Below are positions 48,401 through 57,807 of a stretch of DNA of 64,000 nt, piece by piece (position 1 is the stretch's first letter; each line of letters opens with the position of its first letter). Origin of the DNA: UBA5951 sp012269555 (GTDB lineage: Bacteria; Pseudomonadota; Alphaproteobacteria; Puniceispirillales; Puniceispirillaceae). The stretch is taken from positions 1 through 64,000 of the forward strand of contig JAYQTS010000006.1 in NCBI GenBank assembly GCA_038147755.1, given 5' to 3'. The notes beneath the pieces were generated by a model. The model was not told the DNA's origin. It was given only the letters and a program-made list of their open reading frames with translations, and did not search any database. Both the position numbers and the translations under genes were made by a program.

Positions 48401-48701
48401 TTAATGCCGTATTTAGTGCTGTTTGGCCTCCCATAGTAGGTAAGATTGCATCTGGAAGTTCTTTGCCGATAATTGTTTCAACCATTTCTGGTGTTATGGG
48501 CTCTATATATGTTGCATCTGCTATTTCAGGGTCAGTCATAATGGTGGCTGGATTAGAATTTATGAGGATAATACGATACCCCTCCTCCTTTAGGGCTTTG
48601 CACGCTTGAGTCCCTGAATAATCAAATTCACATGCTTGACCAATAATTATAGGACCAGCACCAATTATTAAGATGGATGATATATCACTTCTACGTGGCA
48701 T
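45453..48701 (-). CDS. carB: Carbamoyl-phosphate synthase large subunit
   Basis: A complete 1082-residue CarB that makes carbamoyl phosphate for arginine and pyrimidines. It has two homologous ATP-grasp halves: the first with [38 protein letters not shown] and [20 protein letters not shown]; the second with [37 protein letters not shown] and [19 protein letters not shown]. A MGS-like allosteric domain is at the end ([16 protein letters not shown]). It overlaps the end of carA by 11 bases. Confidence 0.98.
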   Translation of the reverse strand: [1082 protein letters not shown]

Positions 48702-49873
48702 AATTATTGGCTCTTTTTTTCATTAAAGAGGTAAAATAACCAAATAAGTTTCGAGAGTCATGTGGCCCTGGGGAAGACTCTGGATGATATTGCACTGAAA
48801 ATGAAGGCAATGTCTTATGTCTTAGCCCCTCAATACTTCCATCAAACAACGAGCGATGGGTCACCTCAAGGGAATTCGGGAGGTCATGCTCATTAACTAC
48901 AAATCCATGGTTCTGGCTAGTTATTTCTATTTGATTTGTTATTAAGTCTTTTACAGGGTGATTCGCCCCTCTGTGCCCCCTATTCATTTTTGATGTGCTT
49001 CCACCCAATGCAAGCGCGAGGAGTTGATGTCCAATGCAAATTCCAAACAAGGGTATTCCAGTTTCAACTAAAGTTCGAATTTCACTACCTGAATATTTAG
49101 ATGTAGCTTCAGGGTCTCCTGGTCCATTAGATAAGAAAATACCATCTGGATTGTGTGATAGAACATCGTTGGCAGTGATGTTGGCGGGCAGGAGAATAAC
49201 TTCACACCCCGCTGTTTCGAGACATCGGAGAATATTATGTTTAGCGCCAAAATCAATTGCGATAACTTTGTGCTTTTTTGTAACATTTAGACCAGACGAT
49301 AACTTTTTGCTCGAAATCAAATCGGTAAAGACCGCCCGACCACTTCGTGGTGGCTGAGCACGTAACCGTTTTCGCAAGATCCATGTCTTTCAGACCTGGC
49401 CAGGCAGCTATTTTATTTTTGATGGTCTCAAAATTAAAATCTGCATTCTTTTTATAACTTAACAGCGCTGTTTTGGCTCCTTCATCACGGATTTTTCGAG
49501 TTAGGGCACGTGTATCAATTCCACTTATGCCGGGTATCTTATATTTCTCGAGCCATTCGGAAAATGACTGAGTGTTTCGCCAATTAGAAGGTTCCGTTAT
49601 TTGATTCCTGGTTATGAGGCCTAGTACAGAAGGTTTGCCCGTCTCCATGTCTATTGGGTTTGTTCCAACATTTCCTATATGCGGAAAGGTGAAATTAATT
49701 ATCTGTCCAGCATAAGAAGGATCAGTTAGTATTTCTTGATATCCTGTCATTGAGGTATTAAAACACAATTCGCCTACCGATTCGTGTTCTGCACCAAATC
49801 CATATCCATAAAAAATAGCTCCACTATCTAAAACTAGTAGAGCATTATTCTGGCGTTTCAGAGTATTTGGCAT
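48691..49873 (-). CDS. carA: Carbamoyl-phosphate synthase small subunit, frameshifted
   Basis: The glutaminase subunit. The first frame gives the N-terminal domain (LVLDSGAIFYGYGFGAEHES, FNTSMTGYQEILTDPSYAGQ, ISGIDTRALTRKIRDEGAKT) to YRFDFEQK. The adjacent frame continues with LSSGLNVTKKHKVIAIDFGA, GIFLSNGPGDPEA, the glutaminase nucleophile in LFGICIGHQLLALALGGSTS, and VQYHPESSPGPHDS with the catalytic His/Glu. The break is a T5 run at 49304-49308. The joined length of about 393 residues is normal. carB follows with overlap. Confidence 0.95.
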
Positions 49874-50155
49874 GATTTTAATTATCTGCTTTCTAAGAAA
49901 GAAATATATTTGTCAATATCGGGTTTACCTATCTGAAATTAATAGAGTTTTTTTTATTTTTAGAAGATACAAGCTGCTATTAATAAATAATTAAACTTTG
50001 ATTTTTTACAAAACTCGGATGCTAAGGTCAAGAGTATGACATAGATTATAATACGGCAAATTCAAACATAAACTTGCCAGATTTGTTCCCTTTTAGTATG
50101 GAGAGAATTTAAACGTGTGATAGTAAACCAAAAACCCTAAAGATTGATAGTAGTC

Positions 50156-50626
50156 ATGAGAGATAAGATATCAAGTTCTATGAAGGATGCGCTAAAGGCT
50201 GGAGATAAAGTTGCTCTATCTACAATAAGGCTTATTGCTGCGGCACTAAAAGATAGAGATATCACCGCCCGAGGTAACGGTATATCCGAAGGTATTAGCG
50301 ATAATGAAATCCTATTGATGTTACAAACTATGATAAAGCAACGCCGCGAATCATCAGTAATGTACAGAGAGGCTGGTAGGAATGAATTAGCTGAAACGGA
50401 GGAGCTAGAAATAAAAATAATAGAGGAATTCTTACCAGAGCAACTGGGAGAAGATGAAATCAAAGTAGCTATTGAAACAGCAATATCCCAAACCAATGCT
50501 ATTTCTGTAAAAGATATGGGTAAAGTAATGGGATACCTAAAGGAAGAGTATACTGGTAAGATGGATTTTAGTAAAATTAGTGCAAATGTAAAAGGCGCAT
50601 TAATCTATTTATCAAATAATGGATGA
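50156..50626 (+). CDS. yqeY: GatB/YqeY domain-containing protein
   Basis: A 156-residue protein related to the tail domain of GatB, thought to bind tRNA. Typical text: KDALKAGDKVALSTIRLIAA, KDRDITARGNGISEGISDNE, MIKQRRESSVMYREAGRNEL, EEFLPEQLGEDEI and the end DFSKISANVKGAL. I use the ATG at 50156 over an upstream TTG. It sits between carA and dnaG, the conserved alphaproteobacterial position. The 282 bp before it, divergent from carA, carries promoters only. Confidence 0.92.
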   Translation: MRDKISSSMKDALKAGDKVALSTIRLIAAALKDRDITARGNGISEGISDNEILLMLQTMIKQRRESSVMYREAGRNELAETEELEIKIIEEFLPEQLGEDEIKVAIETAISQTNAISVKDMGKVMGYLKEEYTGKMDFSKISANVKGALIYLSNNG

Positions 50627-50712
50627 TATTAGCTTTTGCCCTTTATTGAGCTTTACGATTAGAATTAATTTCACAAATTTTATTATCTATTTTAAAAACT
50701 ATCTGATTTTAC

Positions 50713-52387
50713 ATGACAATCACTCCTGAATTTATTGAAAAACTGCGTGATAGGATTAGCCTTTCTAGCATCATAGGTAAACGTGTAAAGCTTACAAAAA
50801 GAGGAAATCGATTTATTGGTCTGTGTCCTTTCCATAGTGAGAAAACACCCTCATTTAATGTGAATGATGATGAAGGTTTTTTTTATTGTTTTGGGTGTGG
50901 CGCAAGTGGTGATGTAATAAATTATGTTAGAGAAACAAATGGTTTAAGTTTTTTAGAGTCAGTGCAGGAGTTGGCAGATATCGCCGGTCTACCCATGCCT
51001 GAATTTAGGCCTCAAGACAGTGCAAAAAAAGAACGCAACGTAAATTTGTTGTCTTGTTTTGAAACCGCAGCAGAATTCTTTCAAAAAAGTTTGAAATCAG
51101 ATCAGGGCCGTAAGGCCTTAGATTATCTTAACCAAAGAGGACTTACAGAATCAATCATCGAAGAATTTAGGCTTGGATATGCTCCACGGGTAGGTCTTCA
51201 TCAATACCTACAGAATAAGGGTTATGTGGAGGAAGTTTCTAAATTAGCAGGTCTCACATCTATCTCAGAACGAGATGGACAAAAATACGATTATTTTAGG
51301 GAAAGAGTTATTTTTCCAATTGAAAATAGGAAAGGACAAGTGATTGCATTTGGTGCAAGAGCCATGGGAGATTCTAAACCAAAATATCTTAACTCACCAG
51401 AGAGTCCAAGTTTTTCAAAGAAAGCTGTTTTATATGGGTGGCCACAAGCAAGAGAGAGTTAAACGTAATTTGCCTTTATTGTTGGTGGAAGGCTATATGG
51501 ATGTAATATCAGTCACTGCATCCAAAAAAGCAGCGGCACTTGCTCCTCTCGGAACAGCTCTTACAGAAGAACAAATAACCCTCGCATGGAAATTACATGA
51601 TGAACCTATTCTGTGCTTTGATGGAGATGTTGCGGGTAGAAATGCTGCGAACAAAGCTATTGAAAAAATTTTACCAATCCTAGAACCTGGTAAAACGGTA
51701 AGAATAGCCACGCTCCTAGATGGGAGTGATCCGGATGACTTGATTCGCCATCAAGGTGCCGAAGGATTAATGCAGATTATTGATAGCGCTTCATCATTAT
51801 TAGATGCAACTTGGTCTGGAAAAGCAAATTCGCATGATTTGGTTCAACCTGAACAACGTGCTTTATTTTGGCAAGAGATACGAAAACTTGTGCGTACTAT
51901 CGCTCATAATCAAATGAGAGTGGCATTTGGTGACGAGATTGAGAGAAGAATCCAAAAGATGAGAGACATGACGAGAAGAAATGAGGCTTTGTCAGTTTAT
52001 AACTTTAATTCTGGTTTACGTGTAAATGTAAAAAGACCAAGGACTGGTTCTATTAGAAGAATGCAAATACTACTGGGCTTGCTTATTTCTTTTCCGCAGA
52101 TAGCAATTGATAAATTTGACGTTCTCTCAACGTTGGAATTTGGAGATTTGGATTGCGAAAAATTGAAAAATCATCTATTTGATATTTTATTTCGTGAAAC
52201 TGATCTTGACGAGAAAGAAATAAGGCAACATCTATATAATCTGGGTTATGAAAAAACATTAAGACAAATTGATGGAATGCTATCCGATTTGAGCTTGAAA
52301 AATCAAAAAGCGGGTATCGAATTAGATGAAGCTAAGCTAAAGGTTGATGAAATTATTTCGTTATCGCTTGCACCAAGACGTCGTTAA
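50713..52387 (+). CDS. dnaG: DNA primase DnaG, frameshifted
   Basis: It synthesises RNA primers at the replication fork. The first frame has the CHC2 zinc finger (LCPFHSEKTPSFNVNDDEGF then FYCFGCGASGDVI) and part of the RNA-polymerase core to AVLYGWPQARE. The adjacent frame continues with LLLVEGYMDVISVTASKKAA, the TOPRIM DxD as CFDGDVAGRNAANKAI, and LDGSDPDDLIRHQG, then a divergent helicase-binding end. The break is in an AG repeat at 51451-51458. The joined product of about 557 residues is slightly short for DnaG but ends naturally. dnaG is essential, so a sequencing error is the reasonable explanation. Confidence 0.95.
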
Positions 52388-52439
52388 ATAATGTTTGTTT
52401 ACAATAAGCTCGAGTTTAGGAGCTGGAGGGTTTGAATTT

Positions 52440-54410
52440 ATGGCAAGAAAACAAGCTGCTGCCACCGCCGCAGCAGAGGTATCGGATGCACCTGTTCTGG
52501 ATACCAATAATTCAAAAATTAAAGCTCTCATTAAGAAAGGTCAAAGTGCAGGCTTTGTAACCCATGATGATCTGAACTCTGCACTACCGCAGGAGGAGTT
52601 AACGTCTGAGCAGATAGAAGACGTAATGTCTGCCTTGTCTGAAATGGGTGTTATGGTAGTAGAGTCAGCGGAGCAAGACGAATCAACTGTCGATGAGAGT
52701 GAAAGTGGAAGCTCTACTGGCAATGTATCAGATAATGAGAGCGCTGGTTCTGATGATCCAGTTCGGATGTATTTGCGTGAAATGGGTTCGGTCGAGCTAT
52801 TGTCTCGTGATGGTGAAATTGCCATTGCCAAGCGAATTGAGGCCGGTAGAGAAATGATGATAGGGGGAATATGCGAGAGTCCACTTACAATAAGAGCTTT
52901 GTTGCAGTGGAAAAAACAAATTACTGACGGCGGTGTGTCATTGAGAGATATAATTGATCTGGATACCACGTATACAAAACTAAATGGAACTCCGATTGAG
53001 GATATGTCTATTATATCGAACGTATCTGACCATGTCATTAACGTTGCAAAAGATTTGTCTGAAGAAGAGGAGGAAGACGAAGTCGAAGAAACTGATGAGT
53101 TAGATGCTAACGACGAAGAGACAGAAGAAGGTCATGACTCAGATGATGGAGATGATCTAACTTTGTCATTGGCGGCGATGGAGGATGCTGTTTTTGATGA
53201 TGTAATGACTACGTTAGATGAAATAGCGGGGACATTTAAAATTTATGAAACATTGCAAGAGAGACAGTTAGCGGCAGAAGATCTCTCCGAAGATGACCTC
53301 GAGAAACTTCAAAACAAACGTATTTTATTAGCAGAGCAATTGCAAAACGTGTATATCAATGTGAATAGACTTGAAGCATTGGCATCCCAATTGTCTGAGT
53401 TAAACAAGCACCTAAACTCGCTTGAGGGGCAGTTAATATCTGTTGCCATTAGTTGTGGCATTGCAAGAAATCAATTTTTGGAAGCTTGGTTGGGCCATGA
53501 ATTGGAAACAGAATGGCCTCATCCTAAATATAAATCTAAAGCATGGCAGAAATTCAGAGACTTGCATTCAGCCACCGTAGTGGATATCAAGAATAAAATA
53601 TCTTTGATAGTAGAAGACGTAGGGTTATCTGTTCCTGAGTTTAAGGAAGTTTTTCTTACTATACAAAGGGGGCAGAGAGAGGCAGCACGTGCAAAAAAAG
53701 AGATGGTGGAAGCAAATTTAAGGCTGGTAATATCCATTGCAAAGAAATATACAAATCGAGGACTTCAGTTCTTAGACCTAATCCAAGAAGGTAATATTGG
53801 TCTTATGAAGGCTGTTGATAAGTTTGAGTATAGACGTGGCTATAAATTCTCAACCTATGCAACCTGGTGGATAAGACAAGCGATAACCCGTTCAATTGCA
53901 GACCAAGCCAGAACTATCAGAATTCCAGTTCATATGATAGAAACAATTAATAAATTAGTCAGGACATCGCGACAAATGCTTCATGAAATAGGAAGAGAGC
54001 CAACACCTGAAGAATTGTCTGAAAAGCTTTCTATGCCCCTAGACAAGGTTCGTAAGGTAATGAAAATTGCTAAAGAGCCAATTAGCCTTGAAACTCCAAT
54101 TGGTGATGAAGACGATAGCCAATTAGGCGATTTTATTGAAGATAAAAATGCAATACAACCTCTGGAAGCAGCAATTCATTCTAATTTAAGGGAAACAACT
54201 ACGAGGGTATTGGCAAGTCTTACACCTCGTGAAGAACGTGTCTTGCGTATGCGCTTTGGCATTGGTATGAATACAGACCATACATTGGAAGAAGTTGGAC
54301 AACAATTCTCTGTTACCAGGGAGCGAATTAGACAGATTGAGGCGAAGGCTCTAAGAAAGCTCAAACATCCTTCGCGCTCTAGAAAACTAAGAAGTTTTCT
54401 AGAACAATGA
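52440..54410 (+). CDS. rpoD: RNA polymerase primary sigma factor RpoD
   Basis: A 656-residue primary sigma factor. Region 1.1 is at the N-terminus (IKALIKKGQSAGFVTHDDLN), then 1.2 (DPVRMYLREMGSVELLSRDG), a large acidic non-conserved region at about residues 200-250, then 2.1-2.4 (EGNIGLMKAVDKFEYRRGYK, FSTYATWWIRQAITRSIADQ), region 3 and region 4.2 (VTRERIRQIEAKALRKLKHP). The ATG at 52440 follows GGAGG; the upstream frame to 52395 lacks family similarity. dnaG-rpoD is the macromolecular-synthesis operon order. Confidence 0.98.
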   Translation: MARKQAAATAAAEVSDAPVLDTNNSKIKALIKKGQSAGFVTHDDLNSALPQEELTSEQIEDVMSALSEMGVMVVESAEQDESTVDESESGSSTGNVSDNESAGSDDPVRMYLREMGSVELLSRDGEIAIAKRIEAGREMMIGGICESPLTIRALLQWKKQITDGGVSLRDIIDLDTTYTKLNGTPIEDMSIISNVSDHVINVAKDLSEEEEEDEVEETDELDANDEETEEGHDSDDGDDLTLSLAAMEDAVFDDVMTTLDEIAGTFKIYETLQERQLAAEDLSEDDLEKLQNKRILLAEQLQNVYINVNRLEALASQLSELNKHLNSLEGQLISVAISCGIARNQFLEAWLGHELETEWPHPKYKSKAWQKFRDLHSATVVDIKNKISLIVEDVGLSVPEFKEVFLTIQRGQREAARAKKEMVEANLRLVISIAKKYTNRGLQFLDLIQEGNIGLMKAVDKFEYRRGYKFSTYATWWIRQAITRSIADQARTIRIPVHMIETINKLVRTSRQMLHEIGREPTPEELSEKLSMPLDKVRKVMKIAKEPISLETPIGDEDDSQLGDFIEDKNAIQPLEAAIHSNLRETTTRVLASLTPREERVLRMRFGIGMNTDHTLEEVGQQFSVTRERIRQIEAKALRKLKHPSRSRKLRSFLEQ

Positions 54411-54424
54411 TGGTTATCTGTTCT

Positions 54425-54501
54425 GGGCCTGTAGTTCAATTGGTTAGAACCCACGGCTCATAACCGTGTTGTTGCAGGTTCGAGTCCTGCCGGGCCCACC
54501 A
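54425..54501 (+). tRNA. tRNA with CAU anticodon, probably tRNA-Ile2
   Basis: A complete 77-nt cloverleaf with encoded CCA. The acceptor stem is GGGCCTG/CGGGCCC with one wobble; the D-stem is GTTC/GAAC; the anticodon stem CACGG/CCGTG holds the loop CTCATAA; the T-arm is GCAGG-TTCGAGT-CCTGC. It is not an initiator, lacking the mismatched 1-72 pair and the GGG/CCC anticodon stem. C4-G69, C5-G68 and A37-A38 fit the determinants of TilS-modified (lysidine) tRNA-Ile2 better than elongator Met. It lies 14 bp after rpoD. Confidence 0.93.
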
Positions 54502-54531
54502 ACAGATAATTTTTGTAATATTTGTTTCTAC

Positions 54532-55365
54532 CTATTGACTCGGAATAGATGACTTTCGCTTTTTCTTTTTCTTTTTCTTTTCAGGGTTTAATTCGACAGG
54601 TGCAGGTGGGCCAATAAGATCCGGTTTGAAGGTTATATTTGGATCAAATAAACGAGCAATTTTTTGGGCATCTAGCATAGTTTTTTCAGCAATAATCATC
54701 CAGATTATTTTTCCTTTATATAAACTAAAACTGCGAAGTAAGATTAATTGAGCGCGACGAAAGTAAATAGCCAACAACACTCCGGCTATCAAAAATAATG
54801 CCCAGTGAACTATAAGTGTAACTATATAAACTGCCATTGTAGCAAATAATGGCTCCCATAGACGTTGTTGGATAAGCCAAACTGGAGGAAGGTAAATACC
54901 CAATTGTGATACCCTAGTATCAAAGATATTACATTCACCTTCAATATTACGAAGCAATTCAAATGTTGTATATTCTTTAATATCATCCATTTTTATATCA
55001 GGAATTGCTGAATGAACAGCATGTGTTACCTCATCTGAGGTAAACTCAAACACACACCCTAGCGGCCCAAAAATAATTAGGTTAAAACTGACACCTGCTC
55101 TCCAAATTGTTAATAAAGCACCTTCTTCTTCGTTGATTTCATCAAAGATATCCAGTAACTCTTCGACACTACCAAAAAAGGTCTTGCCTTCTATACCAAC
55201 GATTACATCTCCAGTTTTTAGTCGAAGTGCTTTTGCACGAGAAACAGGACGAACTTCTTTGATACAAATGAAGTGTTGGGCAGCATCTTCATTACTATCT
55301 GCTTTAACATTTGGAGAGGGGGTGCCCTCGTTCACAGTTTGTAAGTTTTCATCTGCATATGTCAT
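54532..55365 (-). CDS. PDZ-like membrane protein of unknown function
   Basis: I do not recognise the family. The protein has 277 residues. Residues about 30-115 resemble a PDZ fold: ICIKEVRPVSRAKALRLKTG, then DVIVGIEGKTFFGSVEELLD and GALLTIWRAGVSFNLIIFGP. Two adjacent transmembrane helices lie at about 168-208 (FATMAVYIVTLIVHWALFLI then AGVLLAIYF). A cytoplasmic region follows that ends in a run of lysines. The tail is encoded by an imperfect TTTTTC repeat (54558-54580). It is last in a minus-strand series after flhB. A role in motility or envelope scaffolding is only contextual. Confidence 0.65.
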   Translation of the reverse strand: MTYADENLQTVNEGTPSPNVKADSNEDAAQHFICIKEVRPVSRAKALRLKTGDVIVGIEGKTFFGSVEELLDIFDEINEEEGALLTIWRAGVSFNLIIFGPLGCVFEFTSDEVTHAVHSAIPDIKMDDIKEYTTFELLRNIEGECNIFDTRVSQLGIYLPPVWLIQQRLWEPLFATMAVYIVTLIVHWALFLIAGVLLAIYFRRAQLILLRSFSLYKGKIIWMIIAEKTMLDAQKIARLFDPNITFKPDLIGPPAPVELNPEKKKKKKKRKSSIPSQ

Positions 55366-55410
55366 TGGTAATGATCCAATTACACCGAATTACTAAATCA
55401 AATGTTTGTA

Positions 55411-56148
55411 TTAAGGAAAACTAATCTTGTTGTCACGTGTTTCCATTTGTTTAAGTATTTGTTGGTTTTGCGTTGCAAGACCATCTAATCGCTTTGCTAA
55501 TACTTGTTGGCTTCCTGCCACTTTAGATAAAGTTTGGTCACTAGCCACGCGAGCAGATAATTGGGACATAGAATCAATAGTCAGGTTCTCAATCTTCTGC
55601 AATTGTCCTAACATTTTTCGATTTTGACTATTCAATTCATTTGCAATTGCTTTAGTCAGGGATTCTGCAAGAGAGCCGTTACTTGTTGTCAGGGCATTAG
55701 CTGTAGAATCTAATTTAGATGCCATGGAAATATTCGAGTCGGCAATTACTTGTTTTAGTGAGCCGAGCTCGTTAATTAGAGTTTCGTTCAAGGAAACAAG
55801 TTCGGTCTGAGTTTCAAGAGAAGCTTCAAGCCTTTCCAATGAACTATTCATATTATCAACATTTTCAGCAAAAACAATCAGTGCCTCTCTGCTTGTTGTT
55901 GTCATTGTAGTAAGCTCAGCCAAGGTTCTAAAATAGATTAATCCCGCAAAAACCAGGGCAGCTATTGCTGCTGCAACAGAACTTGCAAAAATTATGGAAA
56001 TAAATCGCTGAGATTGATTCATAGAATTCTCCAACTTTTTATGGTCTCGTCTAATCTTATTGTATTCGGCTGTGACATCTGTAGCCGCATCAGCTGCATC
56101 AAGGGCAATTTTGATGCTTTCTTGAACTGCATTATAATCCGTGCTCAT
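55411..56148 (-). CDS. Membrane-anchored coiled-coil protein of unknown function
   Basis: Not recognised. A 245-residue protein with a short helical cytoplasmic head (residues 1-46), one transmembrane helix at about 49-72 (ISIIFASSVAAAIAALVFAG) and a long, Ser/Leu/Gln-rich helical rod with heptad character (NMNSSLERLEASLETQTELV; QVLAKRLDGLATQNQQILKQ). The pattern resembles taxis-receptor stalks or tethers without a signalling domain. It lies in a minus-strand series 45 bases upstream of the PDZ-like gene. Confidence 0.65.
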   Translation of the reverse strand: MSTDYNAVQESIKIALDAADAATDVTAEYNKIRRDHKKLENSMNQSQRFISIIFASSVAAAIAALVFAGLIYFRTLAELTTMTTTSREALIVFAENVDNMNSSLERLEASLETQTELVSLNETLINELGSLKQVIADSNISMASKLDSTANALTTSNGSLAESLTKAIANELNSQNRKMLGQLQKIENLTIDSMSQLSARVASDQTLSKVAGSQQVLAKRLDGLATQNQQILKQMETRDNKISFP

Positions 56149-56168
56149 TCTCTACCCCTGGATTTAAT

Positions 56169-56398
56169 TTAATACGACTCGCTATTTTTAAGTCGCTTTT
56201 TCAATGTGAAATAAGCACATTTCGTGCCAGTTGTTGAAAATACCGTAATTGAGGGAAAATAAGGTCCCTTAAACCCAAATTTTTGCACCCATACCGTTTG
56301 TTTTTTTCATGCGTTATGAATAAATACTCACACCGAAAACAATTTACGTGTTGGGCACTTAGTTGAGATTTAACTTCATTATTTTTAGTGGTATTCAT
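56169..56398 (-). CDS. Small CxxC protein, frameshifted
   Basis: The first frame gives VNCFRCEYLFITHEKNKRYG then CKNLG. The family pattern continues only in the next frame as FKGPYFPSITVFSTTGTKCA with further YFTLKKRLK, after restoring one G in the C3 run (plus strand) at 56274-56276. The joined protein of about 76 residues has four cysteines arranged CxxC...YGC...GTKC, like small bacterial proteins with C-x2-C...YxC...GxxC, which suggests a metal site. Function unknown. It overlaps the next gene upstream by four bases. Confidence 0.6.
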
Positions 56399-56613
56399 TT
56401 GCGTTTTCTTTTATTAACTCTATAAATTATATCTGCTATTACAAAACGAAGACCTCCCATAACACATAAAAGTCCTGCAAATGCACTTATATAGCTTCTG
56501 ATTGTCAGCCCTTCTTCATTAAAGGCTAAGGCTTGAAGTATACAAGCTAGACCTACGCCAAAGAAAGTAACAGTTGAAATCATCTCACCAATACTTTTCG
56601 GGTTACGTGCCAT
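56395..56613 (-). CDS. Small two-helix membrane protein after flhB
   Basis: 72 residues, not recognised. Two hydrophobic helices (about 12-28, VTFFGVGLACILQALAF, and 40-60, ISAFAGLLCVMGGLRFVIAD) and a strongly basic C-terminus (YRVNKRKRK), so both ends are probably cytoplasmic. It starts 45 bases after the reconstructed flhB end and overlaps the CxxC gene as ATGA, which places it in the flagellar transcription unit by position. Confidence 0.6.
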   Translation of the reverse strand: MARNPKSIGEMISTVTFFGVGLACILQALAFNEEGLTIRSYISAFAGLLCVMGGLRFVIADIIYRVNKRKRK

Positions 56614-56657
56614 TTTCTTATCTTTACCTAAACCTATTAATTTATTATTTTTATCAT

Positions 56658-57807
56658 TTATTTTTCTATATTACCAAATTCGTCAAAAGTTAAATCATCA
56701 GGTATTGTAATATCAGGCTCCTCTGCAGTTTGCCCTTGCTCGATTCTGTATATGTAAGCTAGGGCAATAGCGACAGCATTGTAAAGTTTATCAGAAATCT
56801 CATTGCCAATTTCCCCTGTAAAATAAAGAGCTCTCGCGAGTAGTGGACTACGGAAGATAGTAATTTTATGCTCATTCTGCTCGCTCCATTATCTGTCTTG
56901 CGATGGCTCCTTGACCCATCGCGATAATGGTTGGAGCACCAATTTCACCAGGATTATATTTTAAGGCCACCGCAAAATGAGTAGGATTCGTGATAACTGC
57001 TGTTGCATTCGAAACATTTTCAAGTGCTTCTCTTTGTTTGCTGGATTCTCTTGATTTTTCCATTTGCATGCGTCGGATCTTTGCTTTCACCTCTGGAGAA
57101 CCGTCAGTTTGTTTATGCTCATCTTTCACTTCTTGCTTAGTCATTTTTAATTGTTCAATATGAACGTGTCTTTGCCAGAAATAATCAATGGCCGCGATAA
57201 TTGCTAATGCAGCTAAGAGGGTTCCAATAAGAAATGGAAATGCATAATACATGATTTCCAATGCGCTATTGAGTGTGCCATGTGAGATCATAAGCAACTG
57301 TGGAAGCATTATGTAAATCACAAGTGTTGAAAGGCCAACTAATAGCACAACCTTAAGAATAGATTTTCCAAGTTCGACCAACCCTTTAACGGAGAATATT
57401 CTTTTTAAACCTTTTATGGGGTTAATTTTGTTGCCCTTAAAGGTTGCTGCTTTTGGAGCAAAATTTATTCCTCCAACAGCCATTTGTGTCAGAAGACTCA
57501 CCACCATTAATGGAATTCCCACGAATAAAGCAATAATTATAATGATCTCAAAGACCTGGTATAAGCGTGAGTAAGGAAGATTGTATAATTGCTCTTTGCT
57601 CTCAATCTGAAAGAATTTTCCCCACTCATTCATTCCTGGCAATGCAACCTCTGGAATAAATAAAAAAATTATAAGACCCATAGCGATGGAGGTGAATACG
57701 AACATCTCTTTTGATTGTAATACCTGACCATCTTCTTTAGCTTTATCTATTTTTCGTTGGGAGGGTTCTTCGGTTTTATCCTGACCATCTTGTGATTCTT
57801 CAGCCAT
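56658..57807 (-). CDS. flhB: Flagellar export switch protein FlhB, C-terminus frameshifted
   Basis: The export-gate protein that changes substrate specificity from hook to filament. The N-terminus EESQDGQDKTEEPSQRKIDK, four membrane helices, then the autocleavage site ITNPTHFAVALKYNPGEIGA. The main frame stops at 56872. The adjacent frame continues as HKITIFRSPLLARALYFTGE, then SDKLYNAVAIALAYIYRIEQ to a stop at 56658, the standard FlhB C-terminal domain. The break is near 56870-56880. Full length is about 382 residues. It overlaps the end of fliR. Confidence 0.95.
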
